This document shows, one piece after another, positions 24,835 through 33,021 of a DNA stretch of 64,000 bases (positions are counted from its first letter, which is position 1; each line of letters begins with the position of its first letter). The notes below the pieces were generated by a model. It had not been told where the DNA came from and ran no database searches. It saw only the letters and a program-made list of their open reading frames with translations. Source of the DNA: Bifidobacterium stellenboschense (lineage in GTDB: Bacteria > Actinomycetota > Actinomycetes > Actinomycetales > Bifidobacteriaceae). The position numbers and the translations under genes are program-made. The stretch spans positions 62,001 through 126,000 of the forward strand of contig NZ_JGZP01000014.1 in the NCBI RefSeq assembly GCF_000741785.1, given 5' to 3'.

Positions 24835-24883
24835 ATGAAGCATATTCCCTTAGTGAAAACAGTATGTTTCAATTTAAAGACAA

Positions 24884-26602
24884 CTAAGACCTAGAGGGGA
24901 GAATAACCTCCAATAATGCCTTAAAAAGGGGCTTAGCATCTTCAATGAGCGGATCTCCGCTATACCGAACCACAGAATTCGCAACAATTTCCTTTGCTCG
25001 GTTGATTCTGTCTTCACTAGAATCCCCCAATCCAACTTCAAGACAGAAGTTTGCAAATTTATCAGACCATTTAATAGCCGGATTTCTAAATTTATCAGGA
25101 AGAAACTCTCTGCCGAATTCATCAGTCAAAGACTTACAATATACATCTGGATTCAGAGAATTCTCTATTTCATTATCGCCTCTATGAAAACCCATCATAA
25201 AAACATCTCTCTCAGGAAGCAAACCGCTTGCTAATATGGCATCGCGCGTCTGCCTGCCAGCACCATCGTTATCCAGAACAGAAATAATTCTGCAAATGTT
25301 GCTCTTCTGACGTTTAATTTCATTTATCATTACATGCGTCCCACCGACATCTTGAATCACGATATTATGATGCAAAAGATTATTTGCAAATAAAGTACTC
25401 TTCTTTTTTAGAACATTGGAAATAATCCGCACATCAGAAGGCCCTTCAACGAGAACCACAATTTCAGCAGATGACAAATTGTCAGAAACTTGAACCCCAA
25501 GAGATTCGCGAATTTTCGCCAATTTCTGCACAGGCTTGGCTGTACTATTCGCAACAAGAACATTCGAAGACACATCTTCCCTATTAACCATAATTGGATT
25601 ATGCGTCGCAACCAACACCTGCTGAGTATCCGAAAAAATTTCCAGAATTCTCTGCAACTCACGAACTGCATTAGGATGTAAATGAGCCTCAGGCTCATCG
25701 ACTATCAATAAGTAACTATGTGCAGAGGATTTTTCCGTAGACAGCTCTTGCATTAGAGCAAGCGTGAACAAACTTTTAATACCGTCGCCCTTTTGGTCAA
25801 GAGGAGTTAAAAAACCATCATCAATACCAACATCTAGAACGCGGCTGGAAAACGACTCCAAACGATCAGTCAATATATGAACTCGCTTCACCGAAGTCAT
25901 ATATTCACTGACCGAACTCTGAATGGTGCTTTCTATTTCTTCAATAATGGCATTTCTTTTACCATTAATCTCTTCAATCAGTTTATTATATTGAGGATCA
26001 TCAAACAACGACCTCATTTTTATCGACAGCAGGTTATTCAGCAATCTACGAGCTTGCTCTTCCGTCCTAATCGCAGGTACATATATTACATTTATCTTTT
26101 CGGAAATGAATTTAGCTATGCTCTGAGCCTTATTCTCATAGTTCCGCTTACTATTACCTTGTTTTACAATACTAAGAGTGGCCGAATCCCGCCTCAAATC
26201 AATTTGAATAGGCAAAGTGCCGTTTGTTCGAATCCCAGTCGATTGGACAAATTCATCAACTTCAGTTTCATTCAAGCTGAAGGTAATCCTAATGCGCGTC
26301 GCACCGCTTTTATTTTTTTGCTTTGAGAGCGGGAAGTCGAATTCCCAATCATACCCTTCATCCCCCAATGATTGATGCGAAAAATTGTACCTCTTCCATG
26401 GAGAATACACCGATTTACTCCAATCAGAATTTGAGTAATCTGCTCTCAGACGTATTAAATTCATACCGACAACAAGTGCTCTAATGAGGTTTGTCTTACC
26501 TTCATTATTGGGACCAACAAGCGTAGTCATACTACCAATTTTAAATGTAGTCTGTTTCCCAATGGATCTATAATTCGAAACAGACATACTTGCAATCTTC
26601 AT
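24884..26602 (-). CDS. OLD-family ATP-dependent nuclease (AAA + TOPRIM)
   Basis: 572 residues, AT-rich compared with its neighbours. N-terminal SMC/RecF-like ATPase: NYRSIGKQTTF, TTLVGPNNEGKTNLIRAL (Walker A), LLIVDEPEAHLHPNAVREL (Walker B), VATHNPIMV. The C-terminal TOPRIM domain has VVLVEGPSDVRI (Glu) and ISVLDNDGAGRQ (Asp-x-Asp). This is the layout of OLD nucleases and of GajA. No UvrD-like GajB gene is adjacent, so Gabija is not supported; it may act alone like P2 Old. AAGGAG precedes the ATG by ten bases. It lies in the defence island. Confidence 0.88.
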   Translation of the reverse strand: MKIASMSVSNYRSIGKQTTFKIGSMTTLVGPNNEGKTNLIRALVVGMNLIRLRADYSNSDWSKSVYSPWKRYNFSHQSLGDEGYDWEFDFPLSKQKNKSGATRIRITFSLNETEVDEFVQSTGIRTNGTLPIQIDLRRDSATLSIVKQGNSKRNYENKAQSIAKFISEKINVIYVPAIRTEEQARRLLNNLLSIKMRSLFDDPQYNKLIEEINGKRNAIIEEIESTIQSSVSEYMTSVKRVHILTDRLESFSSRVLDVGIDDGFLTPLDQKGDGIKSLFTLALMQELSTEKSSAHSYLLIVDEPEAHLHPNAVRELQRILEIFSDTQQVLVATHNPIMVNREDVSSNVLVANSTAKPVQKLAKIRESLGVQVSDNLSSAEIVVLVEGPSDVRIISNVLKKKSTLFANNLLHHNIVIQDVGGTHVMINEIKRQKSNICRIISVLDNDGAGRQTRDAILASGLLPERDVFMMGFHRGDNEIENSLNPDVYCKSLTDEFGREFLPDKFRNPAIKWSDKFANFCLEVGLGDSSEDRINRAKEIVANSVVRYSGDPLIEDAKPLFKALLEVILPSRS

Positions 26603-26667
26603 TTAAATTTACTCCTTCTATTTTCCAATCCCAAAGCTATGCGTCTCACAGAAAGGCAGAGTCGCTC

Positions 26668-27617
26668 TTAAACGGGGCTATACGGCCCCATGAATCTGGA
26701 GCCGTTGAGGTGGATTATGTGGTCGGGGGTGTCGGCGCACCGGACTTCGGTCTCCCATGCGAGCTGAGCGCAGTAGCGTTGCATGACCGAACGGTTCGGG
26801 AAGCAGGAGACCGGCACCACCTTGTCCCACTGGTCGGCGAACAGATCTGCAACTCGACTTTGCGGGTCACATCCACGGGGCCGTGCGTGCTGGCCGCCTC
26901 CATCAGGAACAACCAGCCGCGTTCACCATCCCATGCAATCACATCAGGCGCTTTCTCCCGCGCCCGAAGCGTAATACCCAACTCATCCATCAGCGCGGCG
27001 TCCACAACGCCATGCTGATGGTCGGTGTCATCGATGAACGCGACCTGACACCCTGGCGCGAATCTCGGCAGCATCTCCTCCACCATCGCCTTGATGAGCG
27101 TGGACTGACCTTGCGGAGACAAGCGGATATCACGGCCGGAAGGCAACGTCACCGGAGTCTTCGGCATATGGCGTCGCTCCTCGGCAAGCGACCGGTACGA
27201 CGTGTGGGCGGTCAGAAACACATCAAGCTCGGAAGAGAACCGCTCCGTACCGTATTTACGAATCACCTTCAGCGCATCATCGGTCACCCGGTAGTTCCAT
27301 TTCGGCGAGTTGATCGGCCTATTCGGCTGATCTGCATTCTCCTCCACGAGTCCCGCGATGACGAACTGGTGCAGCGAGAGTCGTCGGATGGTCTCACGTG
27401 TGTTCGGCTTATAAGCGACACCGAACTCGTCACGAATCCAATCCATAATCGCGCGAGTGCCCAGCATCGGGTTCTCGGCCTTATCCCAAGAATCTCCATT
27501 CCCCAGTTGCAACAATGCGAGAAGCGTCATTGCGCTACGTTCATTGAGCTGCTGGTCACCGAGTTCGAATCGGCGCAGCAGCTCCATGGCCTCGTCGATC
27601 AGCTCGCCTTCGCCCAT
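26668..27617 (-). pseudogene. BsuBI/PstI-family restriction endonuclease, frameshifted near the C-terminus
   Basis: From ATG 27617 the protein matches the family: an N-terminal winged-helix region (TRAIMDWIRDEFGVAYKPNT) and the nuclease part VAFIDDTDHQHGVVDAALMD, GWLFLMEAASTHGPVDVTRK. After KVELQ the frame is lost at about 26843-26849. Shifting it restores LFADQWDKVVPVSCFPNRSV, LAWETEVRCADTPDHIIHLN and a stop at 26668. The lost part is the conserved C-terminal region, so the enzyme is probably inactive. Its start overlaps the end of the methyltransferase gene by 19 bp. Confidence 0.85.
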
Positions 27618-29005
27618 TCGAACAATCCCCCAATCGTCTCGTCAACGAGACTCTGGTCCGGTGCATCGTTGACTGACAGCATACCAGCCAACACGGCGAG
27701 CTGTTGCTTCGACGGGCACGGCATCTGCCTCAGATCCGTGGCGTTGACCTGTGTGCTGCCGGACACCTGTCGATACCATTCGTCGACGATCGACGACGAC
27801 AGCCACAACGTCAGCCCACGTGCGACCGCATCGTCCAGTGGAATCGTCTTGCGCGACGTCCCCTGATGCACGTAATTGAGCTTGTTGTCCACCACGAAAT
27901 CCACATCGCTATTGAGATACGAGGCATAGATGCGGTGCCGCTGCTCCTTCGCGGAGAACCGGTTCACCATGCAGTAGCCGCCAGCGGGCAACACGACATG
28001 CCGATTGTCGGCCGCACCGGTCACCCATTGTGCGCGGTCGCACTCGACCGGATGTTCCATGCGCAGACCATCCTGATTGTCCGCCCAGTACAACGGATGC
28101 CCGCCGACCACCTCGTCATCCGACAGCACATCACGGTTCCGGAACCACACCAGTTTGCCGGTGGACACCCACAATCCCTCGTCGGCCATCGTCTTGAACC
28201 CGGCAAGACGCGCATCCTGCCGTTGGATGCGCAGGATGCGGTCACGCCCCATGCTGAGCGCACGAAGCGCGACCATCTCCTGCGACTGCCGTTCCAGCGG
28301 CGTCGCCGGCGATGCGTCGGGGAACACGGTGACCTTCTTCACCTGCGCGCGCTTCGACACCTTCAGCAGCATGATCTCCTGCAGAATGCCCATATCCTTG
28401 AAATGCTCCTGCCGCGAGCCATACACGACCATCGCGTCCAGACTGCATTCACGCAGCATCCACTTGCGGAAATCCTTGAAATAGTCGCCGTTCATCCACG
28501 ATCGGGGAATGATCGCCACGCACTCACCTCCCGCGGCAAGCGCCTGAATCGCGATGACCAGGAACGCCGTATACAGGTTCGTCACTTTGACGTCGCCACT
28601 GTCCATCGCGATGACGGTCGGAGCGATCTTCTTGTACGGCGGATTGAGAATCACCCTGCTGAAGCGAGGCTCCAACGCGACATCGGAGACCGAATCATTG
28701 AGAACCATGACATCGTCGCATACCTGACGCAACGACGTTTCGGAAGCCCGCGCCAACGCGGCGTCCCGCTCGATGGCGAGCACGCTGCCACCTGCCGAGA
28801 ACCGTTTCGCCGTGACCGCGCCCAGAATGCCGGAACCCGACCCGAGGTCGAGGATCCGCTGCGGCTCATCGGATTCCGTGAACAATCCCACCGCCTGCTC
28901 GGCGACGGGCATGGGCGTCAGAAACTGCTCCCACTGCTGCTGCCGCTCGGGAACAAGCGACGCCGCGGCCTCGTCTCGGATCTGCGCGATGGATTCGGAA
29001 TTCAT
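27599..29005 (-). CDS. Adenine-specific DNA methyltransferase of the BsuBI/PstI-type system
   Basis: 468 residues from ATG 29005 (a TTG at 29035 is also possible). SAM-binding motif LDLGSGSGILGAVTAKRF, then the N6-adenine catalytic motif NPPY in VILNPPYKKI. The C-terminal half (GLWVSTGKLVWFRNRDVL, then YVHQGTSRKTIPLD) is the target-recognition region of Eco57I-like/BsuBI methylases. It protects DNA from the partner nuclease at 26668-27617; since that is frame-broken, it may now be a solitary methylase. Overlapping minus-strand pair. Confidence 0.9.
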   Translation of the reverse strand: MNSESIAQIRDEAAASLVPERQQQWEQFLTPMPVAEQAVGLFTESDEPQRILDLGSGSGILGAVTAKRFSAGGSVLAIERDAALARASETSLRQVCDDVMVLNDSVSDVALEPRFSRVILNPPYKKIAPTVIAMDSGDVKVTNLYTAFLVIAIQALAAGGECVAIIPRSWMNGDYFKDFRKWMLRECSLDAMVVYGSRQEHFKDMGILQEIMLLKVSKRAQVKKVTVFPDASPATPLERQSQEMVALRALSMGRDRILRIQRQDARLAGFKTMADEGLWVSTGKLVWFRNRDVLSDDEVVGGHPLYWADNQDGLRMEHPVECDRAQWVTGAADNRHVVLPAGGYCMVNRFSAKEQRHRIYASYLNSDVDFVVDNKLNYVHQGTSRKTIPLDDAVARGLTLWLSSSIVDEWYRQVSGSTQVNATDLRQMPCPSKQQLAVLAGMLSVNDAPDQSLVDETIGGLFEWAKAS

Positions 29006-29039
29006 ACCCCTCAGGATACCGGCCTTCGGTGTCAACTAC

Positions 29040-29135
29040 TCAGACATCGATGTCGCTCTTCGGACGGTTCGTTCCCTTCGCGCGGGAACCAAACAGAATC
29101 ACCAGTCCCGGATCAGCAGACGACGAGAGAATCAC
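29040..29135 (-). pseudogene. Stub of a minimal nucleotidyltransferase (MntA-like)
   Basis: The minus-strand frame reads VILFGSRAKG then TNRPKSDIDV and stops. G-S-x-A-x-G followed by S-D-I-D is the core of minimal nucleotidyltransferase domains (MntA/HEPN toxin-antitoxin systems). Everything after the first metal-binding pair is missing. It lies directly upstream of the methyltransferase. Confidence 0.65.
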
Positions 29136-29166
29136 GGAATACCGTCACCATCAGGATCGGGGTCTT

Positions 29167-29372
29167 CGTGCCACACAAGGGGTACGGCGGTGAAGTGTGG
29201 CGCATGAACGTGCCACACTCCACCGGAATCGGTGGGTGGGCGCGTGAAGTGGCGTGCCGAAGGGGCGAAAACGTACCACAAAAGCCCGCGAAACGCGGTT
29301 CCGGCAGATAGTGTGGCTCAGGGCCGCGCCACACTTGGGAGGATTCCGCACTTTGCGGGCTTGTGTGGCACG
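29167..29372. repeat. Cluster of AGTGTGGC / GCCACACT inverted motifs
   Basis: GTGCCACAC (about 29168), AGTGTGGC (29194), GTGCCACACT (29210), TAGTGTGGC (29308), GCCACACTT (29326) and TTGTGTGGCACG (29361), with weaker variants between. Several can pair into hairpins. No gene is supportable in 29136-29378. Confidence 0.55.
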
Positions 29373-29378
29373 TCTCTG

Positions 29379-29699
29379 CTATGAGACGGCTTGTGCCGTC
29401 TGTGCTTGATAATACTCGTTCTCGACCTGTTCCGGTGTCCTGTAGCCCAGGGAGGCGTGCAGCCGCTTCGAGTTGTACCATGAGACCCACCGCATCGTCG
29501 CATACTCCAGCTCGGCCACACTCCGGTAGGGTTTGTTGACCCAGATCAGCTCGCGTTTGTACGTGCTGTTCGTGCGTTCCGCCAGCGCGTTGTCGTACGA
29601 GTCGCCGACCGTGCCGGTCGAGGGGAGCATGCCCGCATCAGCCACGTGCGTGGAGTACACGAGGCTGACGTACTGCGAGCCGTAATCCTAGTGATACAG
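29379..29699 (-). pseudogene. IS3-family transposase OrfB, C-terminal fragment
   Basis: The fragment reads DYGSQYVSLVYSTHVADAG, then GDSYDNALAERTNSTYKREL, and ends with YNSKRLHASLGYRTPEQVEN. This is the end of the IS3 DDE domain with its last Asp/Glu region. A TAG interrupts the expected HHSDYGSQY start and the rest is replaced by ISL3 sequence at about 29700. Confidence 0.85.
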
Positions 29700-29933
29700 G
29701 CATCGCGGCCACCAGCTCGACCCGCCAGCAGCCGAAGTCCTGATGCCTCCAGCGACGCACGCCGCCTCCCGGTCTATCCATGGCGTCTCCGCCCGCAGCG
29801 GGAGCATCGGGCCCCTGCGCGGGCGCACGCGGATTTCGAGCACGGGCGTGGGACGCAATGGCGAGTCGACGATCCGCACGGTCTCGACCACCGTGTTTTT
29901 GACGTTGAGGAGCTGGTTGAATATGCTGTTCAT
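29700..29933 (-). pseudogene. ISL3 type 1 transposase, N-terminal fragment
   Basis: MNSIFNQLLNVKNTVVETVR and IVDSPLRPTPVLEIRVRPRR match the start of the transposase at 23456-24714; later residues are degenerate. Joined on one side to the IS3 fragment and on the other to the second ISL3 element. Confidence 0.8.
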
Positions 29934-29959
29934 CAGGCGCTTTGCGGTTGCTTGTTTAT

Positions 29960-31369
29960 GGCTCTTCGGGTGTTTGTGTGGGTGTGAGTCATCTGTCTGG
30001 CTTACTGGTTATTGCGTCCGGGGAGTTTGAGGTTGAGTCCTCCGCATTCGGGCATGACGAGGCCGATGAGGTTGTCGAGTTTGCGGTATCCGTAGCCGAT
30101 CTTGATGGTGGTCTTGATCTTGTTGTTGACGGCCTCGAGTCTGGCGTTGGATAGTCCGCTGTGGATGGTCCTGAGGATGTCGAAGTGGCGTCTGGCGATC
30201 TTCTCGCCGAGCGGGACGAATCCCGGGATGCCTGAGAGGAACGCGTCCGCGGCCCATCGGCGCAGCAGGGGCGCGGCATCCTCCGGCGTCTGTTTGTGAG
30301 GATCATCCTGAGTCGTTCCTTGAGTTTGTACGCCTCCCAGAGGGTCTCGTTGGTGTTCGCCACGCACTCCAATTGCGCCTTCTGGCCGGCCGTCAGGTCC
30401 GATTCGTTCTTCAGCAGCGCCCACCGGGCGCCCTTAATCGGGTCCTTCGCGCCTTTCCCGGCGACGCCTTTCCTCCTCGCCTCGCGCCATGCGGCGGTGC
30501 GGACCTTGTCGAGCGCGTCGGTGGCCCAGCTGACGATGCGGAACCCGTCGAGGATGCGTTCAGCCGTGGGGCACCAGCGGAACGCGCACTCGTCGATCCA
30601 CCGCGCCCCGTCCCCGGTGGCCACCCGGATGGATGCGCGCTGTTCGGGCGTGAGCTCCCGGAAGAACAGGTCGAACACCCTCTCCCCGTGGCCCTGGTGC
30701 ATCCAGATCACGCGCCCGCGGTCGTGGTCGACGACGACCGTCATGTACTTGTGCCCGCGCTTGTAGCTGGTCTCGTCCACGCCGATCGAGCGCAGCCGGT
30801 CGAACAGGCCGGCGCCCTGCCTGGCGCGAAGCTCGTCGGCGACGCGCCGGCAGACCGGCCCCACGCTCTTCCAGTCGATGCGCATCAGCGCCGACACGGC
30901 GCTTCTGGGCGCGTGCACGCTCAACCAGGCGACCTGTCGTTCGAAGTCACGCGTGTATGCGCTTTTCCGTCTCGCCCACGGCACCATCGCGACCGTCACC
31001 CCATGCTCCGCGCAGTCGACGCGCGGTGGCGCGTACTCCAGCAGGAGTTTCGCGCACCCGACGTCGAGATGACGCCAACGCCGCGCGGGCAGACGGTCGT
31101 ACGGCCGGCCATGCCCGCCGCATTCGGCGCACCTGTTCAGGTCCCTCGCGTACGGGCGCACCGGGACGACGGCCACGTCGGCGCCGCCGCGGTCCCGTTC
31201 GATGCGGGGCTTGCCGATCACGACGTTGGCGGGCAGGTTGAGCATGCGCTTGAGCGCGCCGGCTGATATGGTGGGCACAGGCGTTCCCCCTGTTCTTCGG
31301 TTCTATTTCTTGGCGGAAACAAACCTAACAGGCGAACGCCCCTTCCATACCCACCCACGGAAAGGACCC
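29960..31369 (-). mobile_element. ISL3-family insertion sequence, type 2 (decayed)
   Basis: A left end GGCTCTTCGGGTGTTTGTGT and a related right end (complement of ACCCACGGAAAGGACCC at 31353-31369) flank a transposase gene with a frameshift. No clear target duplication. A different subtype from the element at 23435. Confidence 0.65.
30002..31278 (-). pseudogene. ISL3-family transposase type 2, frameshifted
   Basis: MPTISAGALKRMLNLPANVV start; zinc ribbon NRCAECGGHGRPY; DDE region IGVDETSYKRGHKYMTVVVD and VATGDGARWIDECAF. The frame is lost near 30296 at an A-rich spot (LRMILTN, then KQTPEDAAPLLRRW in another frame). The C-terminal SNARLEAVNNKIKTTIKIGY is intact in that second frame. Confidence 0.85.
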
Positions 31370-31503
31370 CGGCAACGACGCCGAGGCCCACAACCTCACC
31401 ACACAAACTGGCGAAGACTCATTTGTTTGTCGCGACGGTTTTTCCGTTTTTGCAGGTAGACTGTGCGTAGCGCATAGGTATGAATAGATAAGAGGAAGAG
31501 AAG

Positions 31504-32529
31504 ATGACCTTCAACACTAGCACACGTGATGCAGGTTTCGCTGCTCCCACGGCGAGCGTTCTCACCGGGCCTATGAACCGGAAGATGCCCACTATCTACT
31601 TTGTGCTTCCCTGCTACAACGAGGCCGAAGGCCTTGAGCACACGGCCGAAGTACTGCTCGCCAAGTACCACAGTCTCGTCAACACCGGCGAAATCAGCAA
31701 GGCGAGCCGCATCCTATTCGTGGACGACGGGTCGAAGGACGCCACTTGGAGCATCATTCGCAAGCTCCACGAATCCGACGAAACCGTGTTCGGCGGGGTC
31801 AAGCTCTCCCACAACCGCGGTCATCAGAACGCGCTGCTCGCCGGGCTGATGACCGCCCTCGCACAAGGCTGCGACGCCGCCATCTCGATGGACGCCGACC
31901 TGCAGGACGACGTCAACGCGGTGGACGAGTTCATCCGCAACTTCAAGAACGGTGACGAGGTCGTCTACGGTGTGCGTTCCGCACGCAAGAAGGACACGTG
32001 GTTCAAGCGCAACACCGCCGAGGCGTTCTACAAGGTATTCGAATGGATGGGTGCCGAAACCGTCCCCGACCACGCCGACTACCGCCTCATGAGCCGTGAG
32101 GCCCTCGACGCCCTCTCCGAATACCATGAGGTCAACCTGTTCCTGCGCGGTATCGTCCCCACGCTCGGCTACCAGACCAGCAAGGTCTACTATGAGCGTG
32201 GCGAACGTGAAGCCGGCGAATCCAAATACCCGCTGAAGAAGATGATCTCCTTCGCCATCCAAGGCATCACCTCGTTCTCTACGAAGCCATTGAGCTTCGT
32301 CACCGGGGCCGGCATCATCTCCATCCTCGTGGCGGTCGCCATGTTCATCTACGTGCTTGTCTCGCTCGGCTTCGGCCACGCCATCGCCGGCTGGGGTTCC
32401 ATGATGATTTCCGTCTGGCTCATCGGCGGACTCATCATGGTCTCCCTCGGCATCGTCGGCGAATACGTCGGCAAGATCTACATGGAATCCAAGCACCGCC
32501 CGCGGTACCGTATCGAGACCACACTGTAG
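31504..32529 (+). CDS. GtrB/DPM1-like polyprenyl-phosphate glycosyltransferase
   Basis: 341 residues. GT-A domain: TIYFVLPCYNEAEGLEHTAE, ILFVDDGSKDATW, AISMDADLQDD (DxD). SHNRGHQNALLAG and PDHADYRLMSREALDAL are family motifs. Two C-terminal membrane helices (PLSFVTGAGIISILVAVAMF and MMISVWLIGGLIMVSLGIVG) match GtrB/ArnC proteins, which load a sugar onto undecaprenyl phosphate. The GtrII-like membrane protein at 33022-34620 is the natural partner that moves the sugar to the polymer outside. It sits intact between IS remnants. Confidence 0.88.
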   Translation: MTFNTSTRDAGFAAPTASVLTGPMNRKMPTIYFVLPCYNEAEGLEHTAEVLLAKYHSLVNTGEISKASRILFVDDGSKDATWSIIRKLHESDETVFGGVKLSHNRGHQNALLAGLMTALAQGCDAAISMDADLQDDVNAVDEFIRNFKNGDEVVYGVRSARKKDTWFKRNTAEAFYKVFEWMGAETVPDHADYRLMSREALDALSEYHEVNLFLRGIVPTLGYQTSKVYYERGEREAGESKYPLKKMISFAIQGITSFSTKPLSFVTGAGIISILVAVAMFIYVLVSLGFGHAIAGWGSMMISVWLIGGLIMVSLGIVGEYVGKIYMESKHRPRYRIETTL

Positions 32530-32532
32530 ACG

Positions 32533-32557
32533 AGAGGCTTCTGTTGTTTTTGTGGGT
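32533..32557. repeat. Solo ISL3 type 1 terminal repeat
   Basis: AGGCTTCTGTTGTTTTTGTG matches the left end of the element at 23435 with two changes. Lies just after the GtrB gene and before the IS3 remnant. Confidence 0.75.
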
Positions 32558-32959
32558 TAGTTGATGGGGCGGGAAAACACCACCTCCCAACGCGGACGCC
32601 AACTTACTAAAACACGCGTCCAGCCGCGCCACGTGCACGATGCGTCCCGCACCGCGCGGCGCGTCAGACGAATCGGCCCCGACATTGGCAACTTGAAACA
32701 CAGCCTTTCTCGGCTCCGCGACTTCGGCGCGCAAGCGTCTCAACTCGGCGGCCGTCTACTCCGCACTGATTGCGGACCACTTCCCGGCCGCCCAGTCGGC
32801 TTTGTTCCGTCACCTGCGCAACGGCTCCGGGGCGATGCCCAGGCTCTGCGCGAACGCGTCCACGGCCTTCGTCTCCGACGAATGATTGGCTCGTGATTCC
32901 TCCAGAAGCCTGAGCGCCCTCGCCTGGAACTCCTTCGTGTAACGGGTCTTTCCGGTCAT
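32558..32959 (-). pseudogene. IS3-family OrfA remnant
   Basis: From ATG 32959: MTGKTRYTKEFQARALRLLE, then AFAQSLGIAPEPLRR, where TGA replaces the Trp codon of the usual LRRW motif, and RNKADWAAG follows. A second in-frame TAG comes after AISAE. The C-terminal part (AAELRRLRAEVAEPRKAV) fades into unrelated sequence. Its orfB partner may be the fragment at 29379-29699. Confidence 0.8.
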
Positions 32960-33021
32960 GTTCCTAGTCTCCCATCAATGAGAAAACACGGAACAAAAAC
33001 AGGTCATATCATGCCTCAATA

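Noticed and set aside
24884-26602. Gabija system
   Set aside because: GajA-like protein present but the neighbours are an ISL3 element and a restriction-modification pair; no GajB helicase.
27704-29311. Long plus-strand frame (535 residues) opposite the methyltransferase
   Set aside because: Antisense shadow; no recognisable motifs, whereas the minus strand has SAM and NPPY motifs.
29960-31369. Programmed frameshift in the ISL3 transposases
   Set aside because: ISL3 transposases are normally one frame, and the two elements shift at different places, so decay is the simpler reading.
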